Source: Trema orientale (Eukaryota; Streptophyta; Magnoliopsida; Rosales; Cannabaceae). From it: 64,000 bases of DNA. The stretch spans positions 464,483-528,482 of the forward strand of contig JXTC01000117.1 of the NCBI GenBank assembly GCA_002914845.1. Direction: 5' to 3'. Of the stretch, positions 24,200 through 35,741 are shown piece by piece; the stretch's first letter is position 1, and every line of letters starts with the position of its first letter. Under the pieces are notes generated by a model. That model did not search any database and was not told the origin of the DNA. It saw only the letters and a program-made list of their open reading frames with translations. A program made the position numbers and the translations under genes.

Positions 24200-24207
24200 T
24201 AGGGTTT
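24200..24207 (-). promoter_or_regulatory. Telobox upstream of the tetraspanin start
   Basis: On the minus strand this reads AAACCCTA, 39 bases before the ATG, within a pyrimidine/purine-biased leader. Teloboxes near transcription starts are common in expressed plant genes. The functional role here is inferred. Confidence 0.4.
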
Positions 24208-24249
24208 TACATGGAGAAGTGTTTTTGGAGATAAGCTATATGTTTTTGT

Positions 24250-25177
24250 TGTTTGAGGAGAGTTGAAATGATAAAGATTGAAAAAGGGTTAATAGAGTAA
24301 GTGACAAGAGTAAGAAAAAGATAGGGTACGCGGTGGAACTAGCAAACTTTTGTGTTGTGAAAACCAGCCTTTTTTGTTCCTTACCTTGGATCCATGAAAG
24401 CTACTAAAGGTAGTGATAATAATAGGTTTTGTGTTTAAATTTATATAAAAATCAAAATAAAAAGTGGGTTTTGAGCCTTTTGGTCTAATATTCACTTTTT
24501 GAAAAGGAGTGCCTTGTACAGGATATGAGGAGAAAAGAGAGATTTAGAGAAGAAATTAGGGTATTTTATTTGTTGTGTAACATTATTTAGGTGATCAAGA
24601 AAGATGTCATGTGCGCTCCTAGTACTTTTTAGTTGCATCCACATAGATATTGGTATCAACGATATACTTTCCTTTAATTAGCTGTAATGCATGGCCATCG
24701 ATTGTTGCCTTCCCTAGCTCATTTTGGACTTAGCAATTTCATTTTATTTAATTGTAAGTTAAATATTACAAAAAATATATATACTTATGTCCTTATTTGA
24801 AAAATAATTGCTTGGCATTATTTGGTTCTTGTTTAGACTAAATTCAAATTGTCTTTTGTTATTATGTAGTCTCCAATAAACTGGTATGCATATACATTTG
24901 ACAATGAATACTTGATTGATAGATGTAAGAGTTAGAAGAGGCATGAAATTGAATACAGTGAAGTCTAGCTATCTAGTACCAAAAAAAAAAAAAAAATGCT
25001 GCAATAGCTGAATAAGAACAAAGTGTAGTCACTGTTGGAATTTTGACCCTAATAGACTTATTTCCTCCCAATATTTTATTGCATGATGTGATATCTCCTG
25101 TTGCTGCCTTATATACGCGCGTGTATATGTATAATACTCAATAAAACTCAGATATACATAGCACAATCACTAATGTA
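24250..25177. other. Spacer upstream of the tetraspanin gene
   Basis: Presumably contains the tetraspanin promoter. No clear TATA box was identified. A poly(A) run at about 24980-24996 and no other gene. Confidence 0.35.
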
Positions 25178-25392
25178 TCATTAATGTACTTTTAGTCATA
25201 ATTTTTTATTTATAATAATAAAAATTTTTGTAACTAAAATTATATTTAGTCACAATAAATTATTATTTTTGTGACTAAAATTTTAGCTACAGATTTTTAA
25301 ATTACGATATAAATATAATAACATTCTTTCAATCATGAATTTTTTATTTTTGATCACAATTTTTCTGGTCACTAAAAGTAAAATTACTAAAG
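25178..25392. mobile_element. TTTTAGTCAC-type inverted-repeat element
   Basis: TACTTTTAGTCATAATTTTT at the left faces the inverse TTTTTCTGGTCACTAAAAGTA at the right, with internal GTGACTAAAATT phrases. It is non-coding and looks like a degenerate MITE or CACTA/MULE derivative. Confidence 0.45.
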
Positions 25393-27563
25393 GTTAATTA
25401 GGGCAAAGAAAATTCCTCTTACTCTCTCACTTCTCGGTTCTCGGTTCTCACTTGATAAAATAGACATGATTAAATAATAAATAACCATACATACTGCTAG
25501 CTACTTCCATCAGTAGAATAGATTACGGAAAGTTTCTTTTGTCTTATTATCATTGCAATGTTAACCCAATTAAAAATTATTTCTGCTGCAAAAGAAAAAA
25601 TAAATAGGTAATTTATCTAGTGGCAAATGATATGCTAATTATATTTCGTGTCATATCCGTAGATGAGAATATTATCTAATTATCTAATTGACACGAAATT
25701 AGGTAATATCGTCAAATGGAATAAACTTCTAGTGGCGAATGATATGCTAATTATATTTTGCTCTATGTTTTATGGTTAATTACAATATTCTCGTCTACAT
25801 TTTCATATAGTGAACCTATAGTTAATGTTACTAACCGTACACATCTCAACTCATAATGAGGGCTAAAACTCACTCTTTTTTATATTTGAACGAAGGCGAA
25901 CAAGAAACAATTAATGAGTGAGAAAGTTTCCTTTTTCTTATTCTAATTGATATGTAAACACATGAAAGATAAATATATTTCATTTCTTTATTCTCTTTGC
26001 TCTCTATTACAAATTAGTAAGCACACCCTCAAATTAAGAGATTCTATAGACTTATTTTTGTCTTAATTATACATGACCGGCCGGCCAAGATGAGAACGCC
26101 TCTTATGCATGACCGCACGTTGAACAGAAAGGTCAGTACTTAGTACACATATTTGAGCACTAAAATTGCTGTATAAAGCTTCTTTTTTTATTTTATTTTC
26201 TTTTTCACCGCTTTTCTCTTAGAAAAAATAAAAAAGGTATATAAAGATTTTCTTGCCAAAATTTCAACCTTTGTTTGACTAAATGACTGAAGTGAACTTT
26301 GGTAGACCCGATTTTATGTGAATGATTTTCTTTGGTTCATACATTTTTGTCAATGCTGCTGCGTGGTTTAGTACTTATTTAATTATGACAGTGTGCAATT
26401 TAAATTCGGTAGCTATTGCTGTGGATATACTTATAGTTATGGCCACGTATCACCAATGTGCCAAAAGGTTAAACGTTAAGAGTACTATAATGGTGCTATT
26501 TATGTAGTTTATATTTTTGAAATCAAACAATAAATCCACATCTTGTGAGATTTAATGCAGAGCAACTGATAAGATTTCTTTTAATTCCCTACCTCGTAAT
26601 TCGCCATTGATATCACCTTGATTGACTAATTAGTTAACGTATAGCTTTAAGATATTTCGTTACTGTGCATGGAAACACAAAAACCGGAAAAAAAAAAAAG
26701 AAAAAAAAAACCAAAAAAAGAAATGATGCTGCTTTTAGCTAGGAATGTAAATCGCAGTTAAAAATTTCACGAAATGAAACTTATAGTTATGGCATTAGCA
26801 CCTCTCACAGGCGAAGTTGACACCAGTTCGAATTACCTCCAAACAGAATAAACAAAAATTATTCATAGGATAGAAATTGTATTTATTACAATTACAATTT
26901 CTTAGCCAAGTAATCAGATCTGGCTATTTTTATTATTAGTATTTTTTTTTTTTTTGTTTTGCTTTTCACCACGCGAGTACGTTTATTTACTTAGTACGTT
27001 TATTTACTTAGTAGTATATATCGTACCTAAGAGTACGCATCTTTCATATATTGATCGGCTGGTCATATAGTAATCATTTTCATCTCCCGTAAATTCATTT
27101 AGTTCTGCAAGGACCACAAATTTGTTAGGAACGAATCATTCATATAAATGTCAAATACAGGAAATATGTATTTTGCAAGAATTTCTGCATATATATGATA
27201 TATTTATACATAATACGTATGCATGCAATAAAAATCATGAGTAATAATATTTACGAAGACATGATTAATACAAAATGAATAAAGCATATGTGTTTGTTTC
27301 GAAAAGAATTACGTAAAGTATGTCATTAAAATGACATATATTTACGTATGCATATATCATTCATTCACATGCGTGCACATATTATTGCAGGAGCGTAATA
27401 AGTTATTAACTATATATGAGAAATTCAAAATTTACGTTGTTTAATTATATTTTTCGCTTTGTCCAATATTATTCATTTATCGATTTTTTATAAAATGGAA
27501 CACATTAGCAAATGATTGAGTAATGAACATAATTATATATTTAGTTTAACTAAACTAGACTAG
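25393..27563. other. AT-rich spacer between the tetraspanin and His-rich genes
   Basis: A short direct repeat, TCTAGTGGCRAATGATATGC, occurs at about 25617 and 25728. Homopolymer A and T runs are frequent (26689-26720, 26941-26956). No gene recognised. Confidence 0.35.
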
Positions 27564-28184
27564 CTAACTAGTTACCTTCCTTTTGCGGCAACTCTCGTTG
27601 TCGCTCTCGCTATCGCTACTGCTGCTACTGCTATCGCTGCAACTACTATGACCCGACAGGCGGTCCTTGATCCTCCCAAACAAGTTTCTATCCTTCTTCT
27701 GCTCGCACGCGGTGGCCGCCGTGTTGCTAGGGCAAGCGGCGCCGCTATTCTTGTGGCCGTGATTGTGACCGTGCTTGTGGCCGTGGCCGTTAGATTTGTT
27801 CACACATTTGCATGTCACACCATCAGTGGCGTGGTGCTTAGTCTGGCTCTGGGCATGACTGTGAGAGTGAGAGTGAGTGTGGTGGCCACCCCTAGCTTTG
27901 TTGGCACATTGGGCCTGCTGCTGTGGTTTGGCCAAGCCCTGTCCGGTCAGGTGGTGGGCCTGGGTGTGGCAGCTGCTGCAGTGAGTCTGGGTCTTGGAAG
28001 TCGCCACGTGGGTCTGGCAGGTTTGGGCCTGGGCCTGGCAGCTGGGTTTGCAGGCTTGCTGTCCGTTGTTGTTGTTGTGTCCCTTGACCCAACTAGACAT
28101 CTTTTGGCCCAAAGATGAACCGCCGTTGCATTTCTGCTGGCAGGTCTCGTTGGTGGGCCTGTTGCATTGGAGTGATGAGGCCAT
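27564..28184 (-). CDS. His/Cys/Ser-rich small protein, unknown function
   Basis: 206 residues from MASSLQCNRPTNETC; intronless. I do not recognise a named family. Visible features are 15 Cys spread along the chain, including CSSC (69-72) and CKC (125-127), and a Gln-rich middle. Two His-rich blocks follow (HHTHSHSHSH at 101-110 and HGHKHGHNHGH at about 134-144). A short basic-amphipathic stretch FGRIKDRLSGH precedes an acidic Ser run (about 171-188) and a basic tail RKRKVTS. It is probably intrinsically disordered and could bind Zn or Cu; the acidic Ser run followed by basics recalls the dehydrin S-segment. These roles are inferred from composition only. An in-frame ATG 90 bases upstream (28274) is less likely because a TATA box at 28295-28304 places transcription start near 28265. 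The coding region is GC-richer than its surroundings. Confidence 0.8.
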   Translation of the reverse strand: MASSLQCNRPTNETCQQKCNGGSSLGQKMSSWVKGHNNNNGQQACKPSCQAQAQTCQTHVATSKTQTHCSSCHTQAHHLTGQGLAKPQQQAQCANKARGGHHTHSHSHSHAQSQTKHHATDGVTCKCVNKSNGHGHKHGHNHGHKNSGAACPSNTAATACEQKKDRNLFGRIKDRLSGHSSCSDSSSSSSDSESDNESCRKRKVTS

Positions 28185-28294
28185 TTCTACTAAAGCCGAA
28201 GAGAATAGAGAGCTAAGAAGATTACTAGGTTTCTTGGGTGGCTCCCGCTCTCTCTCTCGCTTGCTTGGTGCCAATTAGAGGCAATATTTGAGCT

Positions 28295-28304
28295 CTATAT
28301 ATAG
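28295..28304 (-). promoter_or_regulatory. TATA box of the His-rich gene
   Basis: Reads CTATATATAG on the minus strand, about 111 bases before the chosen ATG. With usual plant spacing, transcription would begin near 28265-28270. That favours the ATG at 28184 and leaves a leader with CTCTCT-like and GAGA sequence. Confidence 0.6.
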
Positions 28305-28561
28305 GCAATATTGGAGCTACCAAGTGGGTTTTTTTTTCCCTTCTATAATGTGACACTTTGAATCTGCTTTTTATATTCGGCTTTATGGACCTAAAAGGGG
28401 AACTTATTCCATGAGCCAGAAAAATATTCTGGCCTTTTTTCAGCCACTGGATGAGTTCCATATCTCTATATATTTTGGTTTTAAATGTTGATTCCCGTAT
28501 GGAGCTGTACTGACACTGCTGTTAATTACATATTCAAAATATATGATAAGTTTCTTGAATA

Positions 28562-28735
28562 ATGCTATAGGACATCTGTGGTGCCTAGCACCACAGTGAT
28601 GTGTCAATCTGTCACTGGCTAATCATAATTATAATTTAAGTGGGGCCTATGTAGGACTCAGTTTATTAATTAAATCATCCAATGACAAACAGACATGTCA
28701 CTGTGGTGCTGGGCACCACTGGTGTCCCATAGCAT
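28562..28735. mobile_element. Hairpin MITE with about 60-bp inverted ends, TA duplication
   Basis: ATGCTATAGGACATCTGTGG at the left matches the inverse of CCACTGGTGTCCCATAGCAT at the right. Internal GTGCCTAGCACCACAGTGA and TCACTGTGGTGCTGGGCAC also pair. TA flanks both sides (28560-28561 and 28736-28737), so a Tc1/mariner (Stowaway-like) origin is plausible. It lies about 270 bases upstream of the His-rich gene TATA box and could affect its promoter. Confidence 0.8.
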
Positions 28736-28977
28736 TACTCTAAGTTCCCTAGATGGTCCACCCGCTAATTTAAACAATTTTTAATATTTCGTACCCAATA
28801 AAGAGATTATATCTTTGATGAGATTATTGGTTGCTGTTATTTTTGTCGAACACAAATTTATATAAGCAGTTAATTTGTTATATATATATACAGATAATAT
28901 TTGTATATATACTATATTGAATGATATATATACATATAGGGTTAGGTGAACTTATAATCGACTATTTTAATTTGATA

Positions 28978-29405
28978 CTAATATGGGGTATTTACAAAAT
29001 TCCAGGCCTAAGATATCAAAAATTGAAAAATCTCAGATGGACAAATTTTTTTGAAAAATCCTAGATTAATTTAGAAAAATATTATTTTTTAAAAGTATTA
29101 TTAGAAAAATAACATTTTTAAGAAAAATACCATGTTTTACTTTAAATTTGGCATTTTTCAATGGTATTCGAGGTAACCAGTTAAGTTACTTGGAGTAACC
29201 AATCCAGTTACTTGGAGTAACTGTTCAAGTTACCTCAGGTAACTCAACTAGTTACCTTAAGTATCTTATTAATCAATAAAAAGTCATATTTTTGTAAATA
29301 CTTTTAAAAGTGGTATTTTTATAATTACATCCGAGATTTTTCAGAACAATTTCAAATTTCGGGATTTTTCAATTTTTTTGAAAAAATACCATAAAAAATC
29401 AAATT
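28978..29405. mobile_element. Foldback repeat with GTTACC-rich centre
   Basis: The arms pair ATTGAAAAATCTCAGATG with CCGAGATTTTTCAG-type and ATTTTTCAATTTTTTTG blocks, and TTTAAAAGTATTATTAG with ACTTTTAAAAGTGG. The centre (29165-29265) has at least five GTTACTTGGAGTAAC or AGTTACCTCAGGTAACT palindromes in succession. Non-coding. Confidence 0.55.
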
Positions 29406-29454
29406 TCCTCTACTAATATTGCTCAAAATCATGTGACGAAAACTTGTCACTTTA

Positions 29455-29880
29455 ATTTATGGGAAACGTTCATAAATACCTTTTTTAAAATTATATTTTC
29501 ATAAATACCCTTTTTTATTTTTATTTCATAAACACCCATTTTTATACCTTTTTTTGAGAAATGTAGACCACTACTGTTTTACACATGAAATGTATACCAC
29601 GGTATATATTTCATGCATGAAATATATACCGTAGTCTATATTTCATGAATAAAACTTATACTAAAAATTGGCACACATTTTAAAATGTGTACCGTTTATA
29701 TTTTACAATGAAATGTATACCTCATGGATAAAATTTATATTGTAAATATGGACCACTCATATTTTTCATATGAAATGTGGACTATAAAATAGGTATTTTT
29801 GAAAGAAGTTTTAAAAACGGGTATTTTGGAAACAAGTTTTAAAAAATGGGTATTGGATGTAATTTTTACTTAATTCATAT
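29455..29880. mobile_element. Foldback repeat with ATACCC/GGGTAT modules
   Basis: The left arm repeats TTCATAAATACCCTTTTT-like units and the right arm repeats AAAACGGGTATTTTGGAAAC-like units in inverse. The centre carries several GAAATGTATACC/GGTATATATTTC palindromes. It shares its modular design, though not close sequence, with the element at 158-1015. Confidence 0.5.
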
Positions 29881-31800
29881 AAACAAACGGGTCTTATAGT
29901 AACTGAATTTTAGGCTCAATTTAAGTAAATGTCCATTTTTCAAATATTATAGCAAAATATACAGTATAAATAAGTGTAAAATATTGTATACCAAATATAA
30001 AAATATATATACTTAGACATTTATATATAAAATTTAAAAAATTGATATTTACTTAATGAAATTTAAAATATTTGTCCTCTAAACCAAAAATTTAGTCGAA
30101 CAATAACCCTCATTGTCTTATGCGTCTAATTATCACCCAAAACGAATATACACTTGAAAATGGGTTACCATGCCATGCAGCTTTTCGGAGTTCTCTCCGC
30201 CAATCCTTATCTCTTAGAGAATCATGTTCAATAAATATTTGATAAATATGTAACGTATAATAATTAATAAATTCGTTCTCGAAATATTTTTTTTCCACGA
30301 ATTATGGGCATTGTAGATATAACGAATGCCCCATGTATTACTCATTTATTGTAAAACTAATCCTTTCGTTCGGTCTATATATCAATGGATTTTGCTGATA
30401 TGGCAAATTTTTATAGTTTTCATATATTGATTTATCTGAAAAATATGATAAGTCCATAACAACCATAATTCAAGACGAAAATACAATATTGTGCCATTTT
30501 TTGTACCTAATTATGCATGTTTCTGATATTATGCTATTGTCGTAATTAATTGTACTTATTTTAAATACTATGTTATTTTCATGCCTGATTATGCTTTATC
30601 CTCTTTTTTTATATCATATATGATTTGTATGTATAATTAACTTTGTTTTCAAACTCTTATTATTCTTGTGCTATAGTTGTGTTCATTATTTTTTTTTTTT
30701 CAAATTTAGTTGTTTTAATATTATTAGTACATATTTACTTTTAAGTAATTATCAATTATTGATTGTTAATTGTTATGTAATAAAAAAAATTATTTGAAAA
30801 ATTAACATAAACTTTATATAAATGTAAGTATAAAATGAAATATTATAAGTGCACATAAGAAATAATAATTAATTTGAGTATCTATAATTTAAGTACAACA
30901 CAATTTGATTGGCCCTACTCAAATTATATCATAATACATAACTCAAAAGTTATTATTGACACATACCCAAACTATATTTTTCTTTCTTAACTTTTTAAAG
31001 GTTTTCTATTGGATATAACTTTTGCTCTTAGACTTTTATTTTGAACTATTTTGCCAAAGTTTATTAAATTTTGGGTTTTTCTTTTAAAAATTAGAAATTG
31101 ATATAATATCTATATATTATTTTTACTTGGAAAATGTTTTATTTTATTTTCTACATTTTTCTAGAATTATTGCATTAAAATTATGCCAAAAAAATTTTAT
31201 ATAACTTGAATTTAAGTATATTTTTTGACAAAGTAGTTATTTTTCTTAATCATGCCATCTGCTTGTACTTATGCCATACCAATCCTTTATTAATTGTGTT
31301 GTGCTAGTACGGGCTATTAGTTATGGCCCATTTTAATTAACACCATTGTTTTATTTATTAGGCTTTTAAATTAATTGCATATGATTATCACCTCCTATAA
31401 GAGGTTAAAACCCTAATAAATGACCTTCTAGGAAATGATTCCCAGTGAAAGAATGAATTTATTAATTTCTTTTGTTTGAGATTTGGTTCCTCTCGTTATG
31501 GAATAGAAATAGAATAGATCATTTTGATAGGAATTTCTTTTTTTACTTATTTTTAAGAATAGTTTTTTCGTTTTTTATTTTACTTCTTGTGTTTAATGAG
31601 AACAGAATTATATATTTATTCATTTTCTAAAATTTAAAAAAGTAAAATTCACCCCTAGATCAATCATACTGTCAATTTTAGTTAATGGGATTATATTTTT
31701 ATCCCCCAAGCTTGTATTAAGGCATCTCTTTTTTCTCAATATTTTTTATTACTACTTTATCCTTAAGTGAAAAGACTAAAATATGTAGTTATATATATAT
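29881..31800. other. AT-rich spacer
   Basis: Very low GC with many homopolymers. No gene, RNA or bounded repeat is recognised. Confidence 0.35.
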
Positions 31801-31807
31801 ATATATA

Positions 31808-32043
31808 GGTTGCCAATCCCGTATGTATTTTTTTTTTACCTATGTATAGTATTTTTTTTTTTAGTCGTTGAATCATCATCTAATGGTAATCTAACAGTTA
31901 TAATGATGTACATGAAAAGACGTGCATCATTAATGTTTTTTCTCTCTAATTTTTTAATATAAAAAAATGCGTATGATAAATTTTAATTAGCCAAAATGAT
32001 ACCTATGTATAGGTAAAAAAAAATACCTACTGGATTGGTGCTC
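31808..32043 (-). mobile_element. MITE family M1, complete copy
   Basis: Starts GGTTGCCAATCC and ends GGATTGGTGCTC, with the family interior (ATCATCATCTAATGG, AATGATGTACATGAAAAGAC, GTGCATCATTAATG). It sits within a TA microsatellite on both sides, like the copies at 1-1739. Confidence 0.75.
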
Positions 32044-32609
32044 ATATATATATATATCATTTTTAACTTATTTTTTTAATAATTCGTCCCTAATAATCAC
32101 ACCCGATTATAATATAATTAGAAACCCTAAATTTCTCCATAAACCTCATACCTCCTAATTTTTTTCATCAATAGAATAATATTATGATGAACTTTAATTG
32201 TTTTGAGTCAAAAAAGAAAACTTAATTAAACCAAAAGAAGGACCAAAAAGTTTTATATCAAATACTCAAGTTATTTATTAAAATCGGAGAAAATAGTATA
32301 GCATGGATTATTTTTCCCAGGTATATAATACACCCAGTATTATTGTTGTTTTTTTTCCTTTTTTTTTAAAAAAAAAATCTTATTCCATCATCGTTTTTGG
32401 AAGAGCAATGAGTTTGTAGTATTTACGTACCAAATTTTCGTTTATGATTTTAAAAAAGGAACACATCTCTACTTTTGTTTTAGTTACTTGCTCTTTTCCC
32501 ACAATGATCATTTGGGCCAAAAGAAATACCAAAATTGATAAGTAATTAAAATTGATAAGGCAGTGAATAAGGTATGATCTATTTTAGCCTTTAGGAATGG
32601 AAAGGTGCT
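32044..32609. other. AT-rich spacer between M1 and the next MITE
   Basis: Homopolymer T and A runs around 32350-32380. No gene recognised. Confidence 0.35.
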
Positions 32610-32618
32610 TAAAATAAA

Positions 32619-32790
32619 GGGCGCGTCTACAGTAGGGGCGTCCCTGCGTAGGGCTCTGTCTATTCACCGTTTGATGAGAATCTGTATATAAACAGATTCC
32701 TCACAGATTCCCGTTATTCCCCACAGATTCCCATCAAACGGTATATAAAGGGTGGCCCTACGTAGGGGCGCCCCTACTGTAGCCCTCCCC
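32619..32790. mobile_element. GC-rich hairpin MITE with 8-9 bp target duplication
   Basis: 172 bp with inverted ends of about 70 bp: CTACAGTAGGGGCGTCCCTG at the left against the inverse CGCCCCTACTGTAG at the right, and CACCGTTTGATGAGAATCTG against CAGATTCCCATCAAACGGT. TAAATAAA-type sequence TAAAATAAA flanks both sides (32610-32618 and 32791-32799). This fits Mutator- or hAT-like MITEs. It is notably GC-rich in an AT-rich setting. Confidence 0.82.
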
Positions 32791-32799
32791 TAAAATAAA

Positions 32800-33542
32800 A
32801 GTACAAATTTTTTTAACAGAGTTAGTTTAGTTGAAGGGTACTTTTGTGCTGCTACCGAGTGCAAATATAGGCCCATGTTGGTTTAACCTTTTAACAAACT
32901 AAAAGCATTTTTCGAATAATCTGTGGGCCAAAAAGTATTTGGTAAAAATCTAAAAATCAGATTATTCAATAATTTTTTGACAATTTGACAAAACTACCTC
33001 CAATAGCCAAAGCTGACCTGAGGCAGTTTTGACCTTTAAATTATGCAGAAATCTGTACTATTTTTTAATGAATAAATCATAATGGCTAAAATACCCTCTC
33101 TTAAAAGTAAAAACGCCAAACATTTAATTGAGTTTATTTTCATATCAATATTTTTAAAAATTACTAATATATTTAAATTATAATTGACTAAAATACTCTT
33201 CATATTAGTTATTTTGAAGTAACCGAATTGATTCTTTATTAAAATTTTTAATTCAAATAAAAATAAAGTAAATTAAAATAAAACAAAATAAAAATTTAAT
33301 TGAGTTTGTTTTTATATATATATTTTTAAAAAGTATTAATATGTTTCGTATGTACAAATATGCATAATTGTATAATAATGTTTATTTTAGTCATTTTATA
33401 ATTGTACAACAATTCAGCCATACAGTTTACCAAACACTTTAATACAACTTTTTTAAGTCACAGTACTTTAAAATTATAATTTATCAAACACTCAGCTACT
33501 TTACGGTACAACGGATTTTCTTTCAGCACAACTAAAATTATT
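32800..33542. other. AT-rich repeat relic left of copia element B
   Basis: Phrases such as AAAAGTATTTGGTAAAAAT and TTTACCAAACACTTTAATAC suggest an old inverted-repeat element. Copia element B inserted just to its right. No gene seen. Confidence 0.35.
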
Positions 33543-33547
33543 TTCCT

Positions 33548-34058
33548 TGTTAGGGAAATAACCTCCCTGGTAGACACGCCAAATTGCGAAAGCAATAAAT
33601 AAAGTAAAATAAGAAAATATAATTTACGTGGTTCACCAATTTGGCTACGTCTATGGGACTACTGCAGATTGTTCACTATAAGGAGAAAATTTTAAACAAT
33701 ATTTATAACACTTACAACTCACAGCCCTGACCCCAATTATACCCAAGAATTTTTCTCATAAAAATTCTCTCAAGAACTTCTTAGTTAAAGCTCTTTCTTT
33801 ATCTCTCTATATTGAGATTTTTTCCTCTTTTTGTTGGGATACCAAACGAAGTTGTGAAGGGGTCTATTTATAGGCTATAATATTTCCCATTTCATATGCT
33901 TGGTAGCCTACAATGGCTACCCATTATCAACAAAAATGTGTTTGGATGGGAGGAGTAAAAAAAACATGTTTTTATATTTCATTGTCAAAAAATATGGCGA
34001 GTCACTGTTTTTGGCTGTCCACATTCTTTGACAATTTGACTGCCCACATTCTTTGACA
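33548..34058 (-). repeat. 3' LTR of copia element B
   Basis: 511 bp; reads TGTCAAAGAATG...CCCTAACA on the minus strand. It is clearly similar to the other LTR, with scattered substitutions and small indels. Confidence 0.9.
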
Positions 34059-34130
34059 ATCTCCCACTTGAAGACTTGATTCAATTAGTCTTTATACATC
34101 ATGATCAATGCAGCAGTCCATCTCTCCTCT

Positions 34131-35741
34131 TCATACTTGCAGGCCAACTGAAGCTGAACATAACTTCAGTTTATCAATGGTCATCGTCTTTATTAGCACA
34201 TCTGCAGGATTTTTACTTCCCGGAATCTTGTCAAACACTGAAACTCCATCTTCCAAAGCTGATCTGATGAAGTGATACCGTACTTGTATATGCTTTGTTT
34301 TGCCATAAAAAACAGGATTCTTTGCTAGGTGAATCGCACTTTGACTGTCACAATACAACACACTCTTCTCTTACTTGTGACTTAGTTCTTTTAAGAAAGA
34401 CTTTAACCATATTATTTCTTTGCAAGCTTCTATTACGGTAACCCCTCAGTAGTTGAAAGTGCAATAATCTTTTGCAACTTGGAAACCCAACTAACTGTTG
34501 TACCTCCAAGAGTGTATATATATCTAATAGTACTCTTCCTGTCATCTAAATTATCGGCCATATTAGCATCCACATAGCCTTGTAAGCCCAAATTCGTCCT
34601 TCTAAAACATAAGGTTTTGTTTACAGTACCTCTCAAATATCTGAGAATTTGTTTTACTACTTCTCAGTACTGTTTACCTCGATTACTCATATACTGGCTC
34701 ACAACTCTCACTGCATGGGCTATATCCGATCTAGTACACACTATGGCGTACATAAGACTACTAATAGCAGACACATAAGGTACCTTTGCCATGTAAGTCT
34801 GCTCTTCCTCCGCCAAGGATGACTGCTCTTTGGTTAGTTTGAAGTGACCAGCTAAAGGAGTACTCACAGGCTTTACTCTGTCCATGATAAATCAGTTAAG
34901 TACCTTCTTTATATATTCCTCTTGTGATAGCTTCAACGTCATGTTCATCCTGTCTCTAGAAATCCTCATCCCAAGGATTTGTTTTGGTGCTCCTAAGTCC
35001 TTCATTGAGAATTCCTTTGACAATTCTTTCTTGAACTTGTCAATTTCCTCAATGCAAGCTCCAGCAATTAACATATCATCTACATATAGAAGTAAAATGA
35101 TGTATGAATTGTCAAACCTCTTCATATAGCAACAATGATCTACCTGGCATCTTAAGTAACTATTGTTACTCATGAATCCATCAAACTTCTTGTACCACTG
35201 TCTTGGAGCTTGTTTAAGACCATACAAGCTCTTTTGAAGTTTGCACACTATTTTCTTCTTTTTCTTATACTTCGAAGCCTTGTGGTTGCTTCATATAAAT
35301 TTCTTCCTCTAAATCAGCATAGAAAAATGCTATTTTGACATCTAGTTGCTCTAGATACAGGTCTTCCTTAGCCATTAACCTGAGTACTATTCTAATTGTG
35401 GTCAATTTGACCATTGGAGAGAAAATCTCTTTTTTTTGTACTTCGAAGCCTTGTGGTTGCTTCATATAAATTTCTTCCTCTAAGTCACTATAGAGAAACG
35501 CTATTTTGACATCTAGTTGCTCTATATACTGGTCTTTCTTAGCCATTAACTCGAGTACTATTCTGATTGTGGTCAATTTGACCATTGGAGAGAAAATCTC
35601 GGTATAGTCAATGCCTTCTTTCTGCTGAAAACTTTTTACAATAAGTCTTGTCTTGTACCATTTGCTACCATCATGCTCTTCCTTTATTTGGTAGACCCAC
35701 TTGTTGTGTAGTGCCTTTTTTTCTTCTGGTAGTTCAGCCAA
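34131..35741 (-). pseudogene. Reverse transcriptase and RNase H of copia element B
   Basis: RT motifs include LLYVDDMLIAG (the YVDD catalytic site, near 35090) and the LDVKIAFLYSDLEEEIYMKQ block. The RNase H part has GYVDANMADNLDDRKST and LYCDSQSAIHLAKNP, with the final KHIQVRYHFIR pattern. Frames change several times (35248/35265, 34885, 34636 and 34361). A 171-bp in-frame duplication repeats the segment from FSPMVKLTTIRIVL to KQPQGFEV (copies at 35271-35430 and 35442-35601), so a working enzyme is not expected. Confidence 0.9.
35271..35612 (-). repeat. 171-bp tandem duplication inside the RT
   Basis: Two copies, offset by 171 bases (57 codons), repeat CTTCGAAGCCTTGTGGTTGC through to the TTGACCATTGGAGAGAAAAT block. 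The copies differ at several positions (for example LELMAKKDQYIEQ versus LRLMAKEDLYLEQ), so the event is not recent. Confidence 0.88.

Noticed and set aside
27648..28118. 156-residue plus-strand frame opposite the His-rich gene
   Set aside because: It is the antisense shadow of a GC-rich coding region and lacks motifs.
28185..28274. 30-residue upstream extension of the His-rich protein
   Set aside because: The TATA box at 28295-28304 places transcription start at about 28265, after the upstream ATG.
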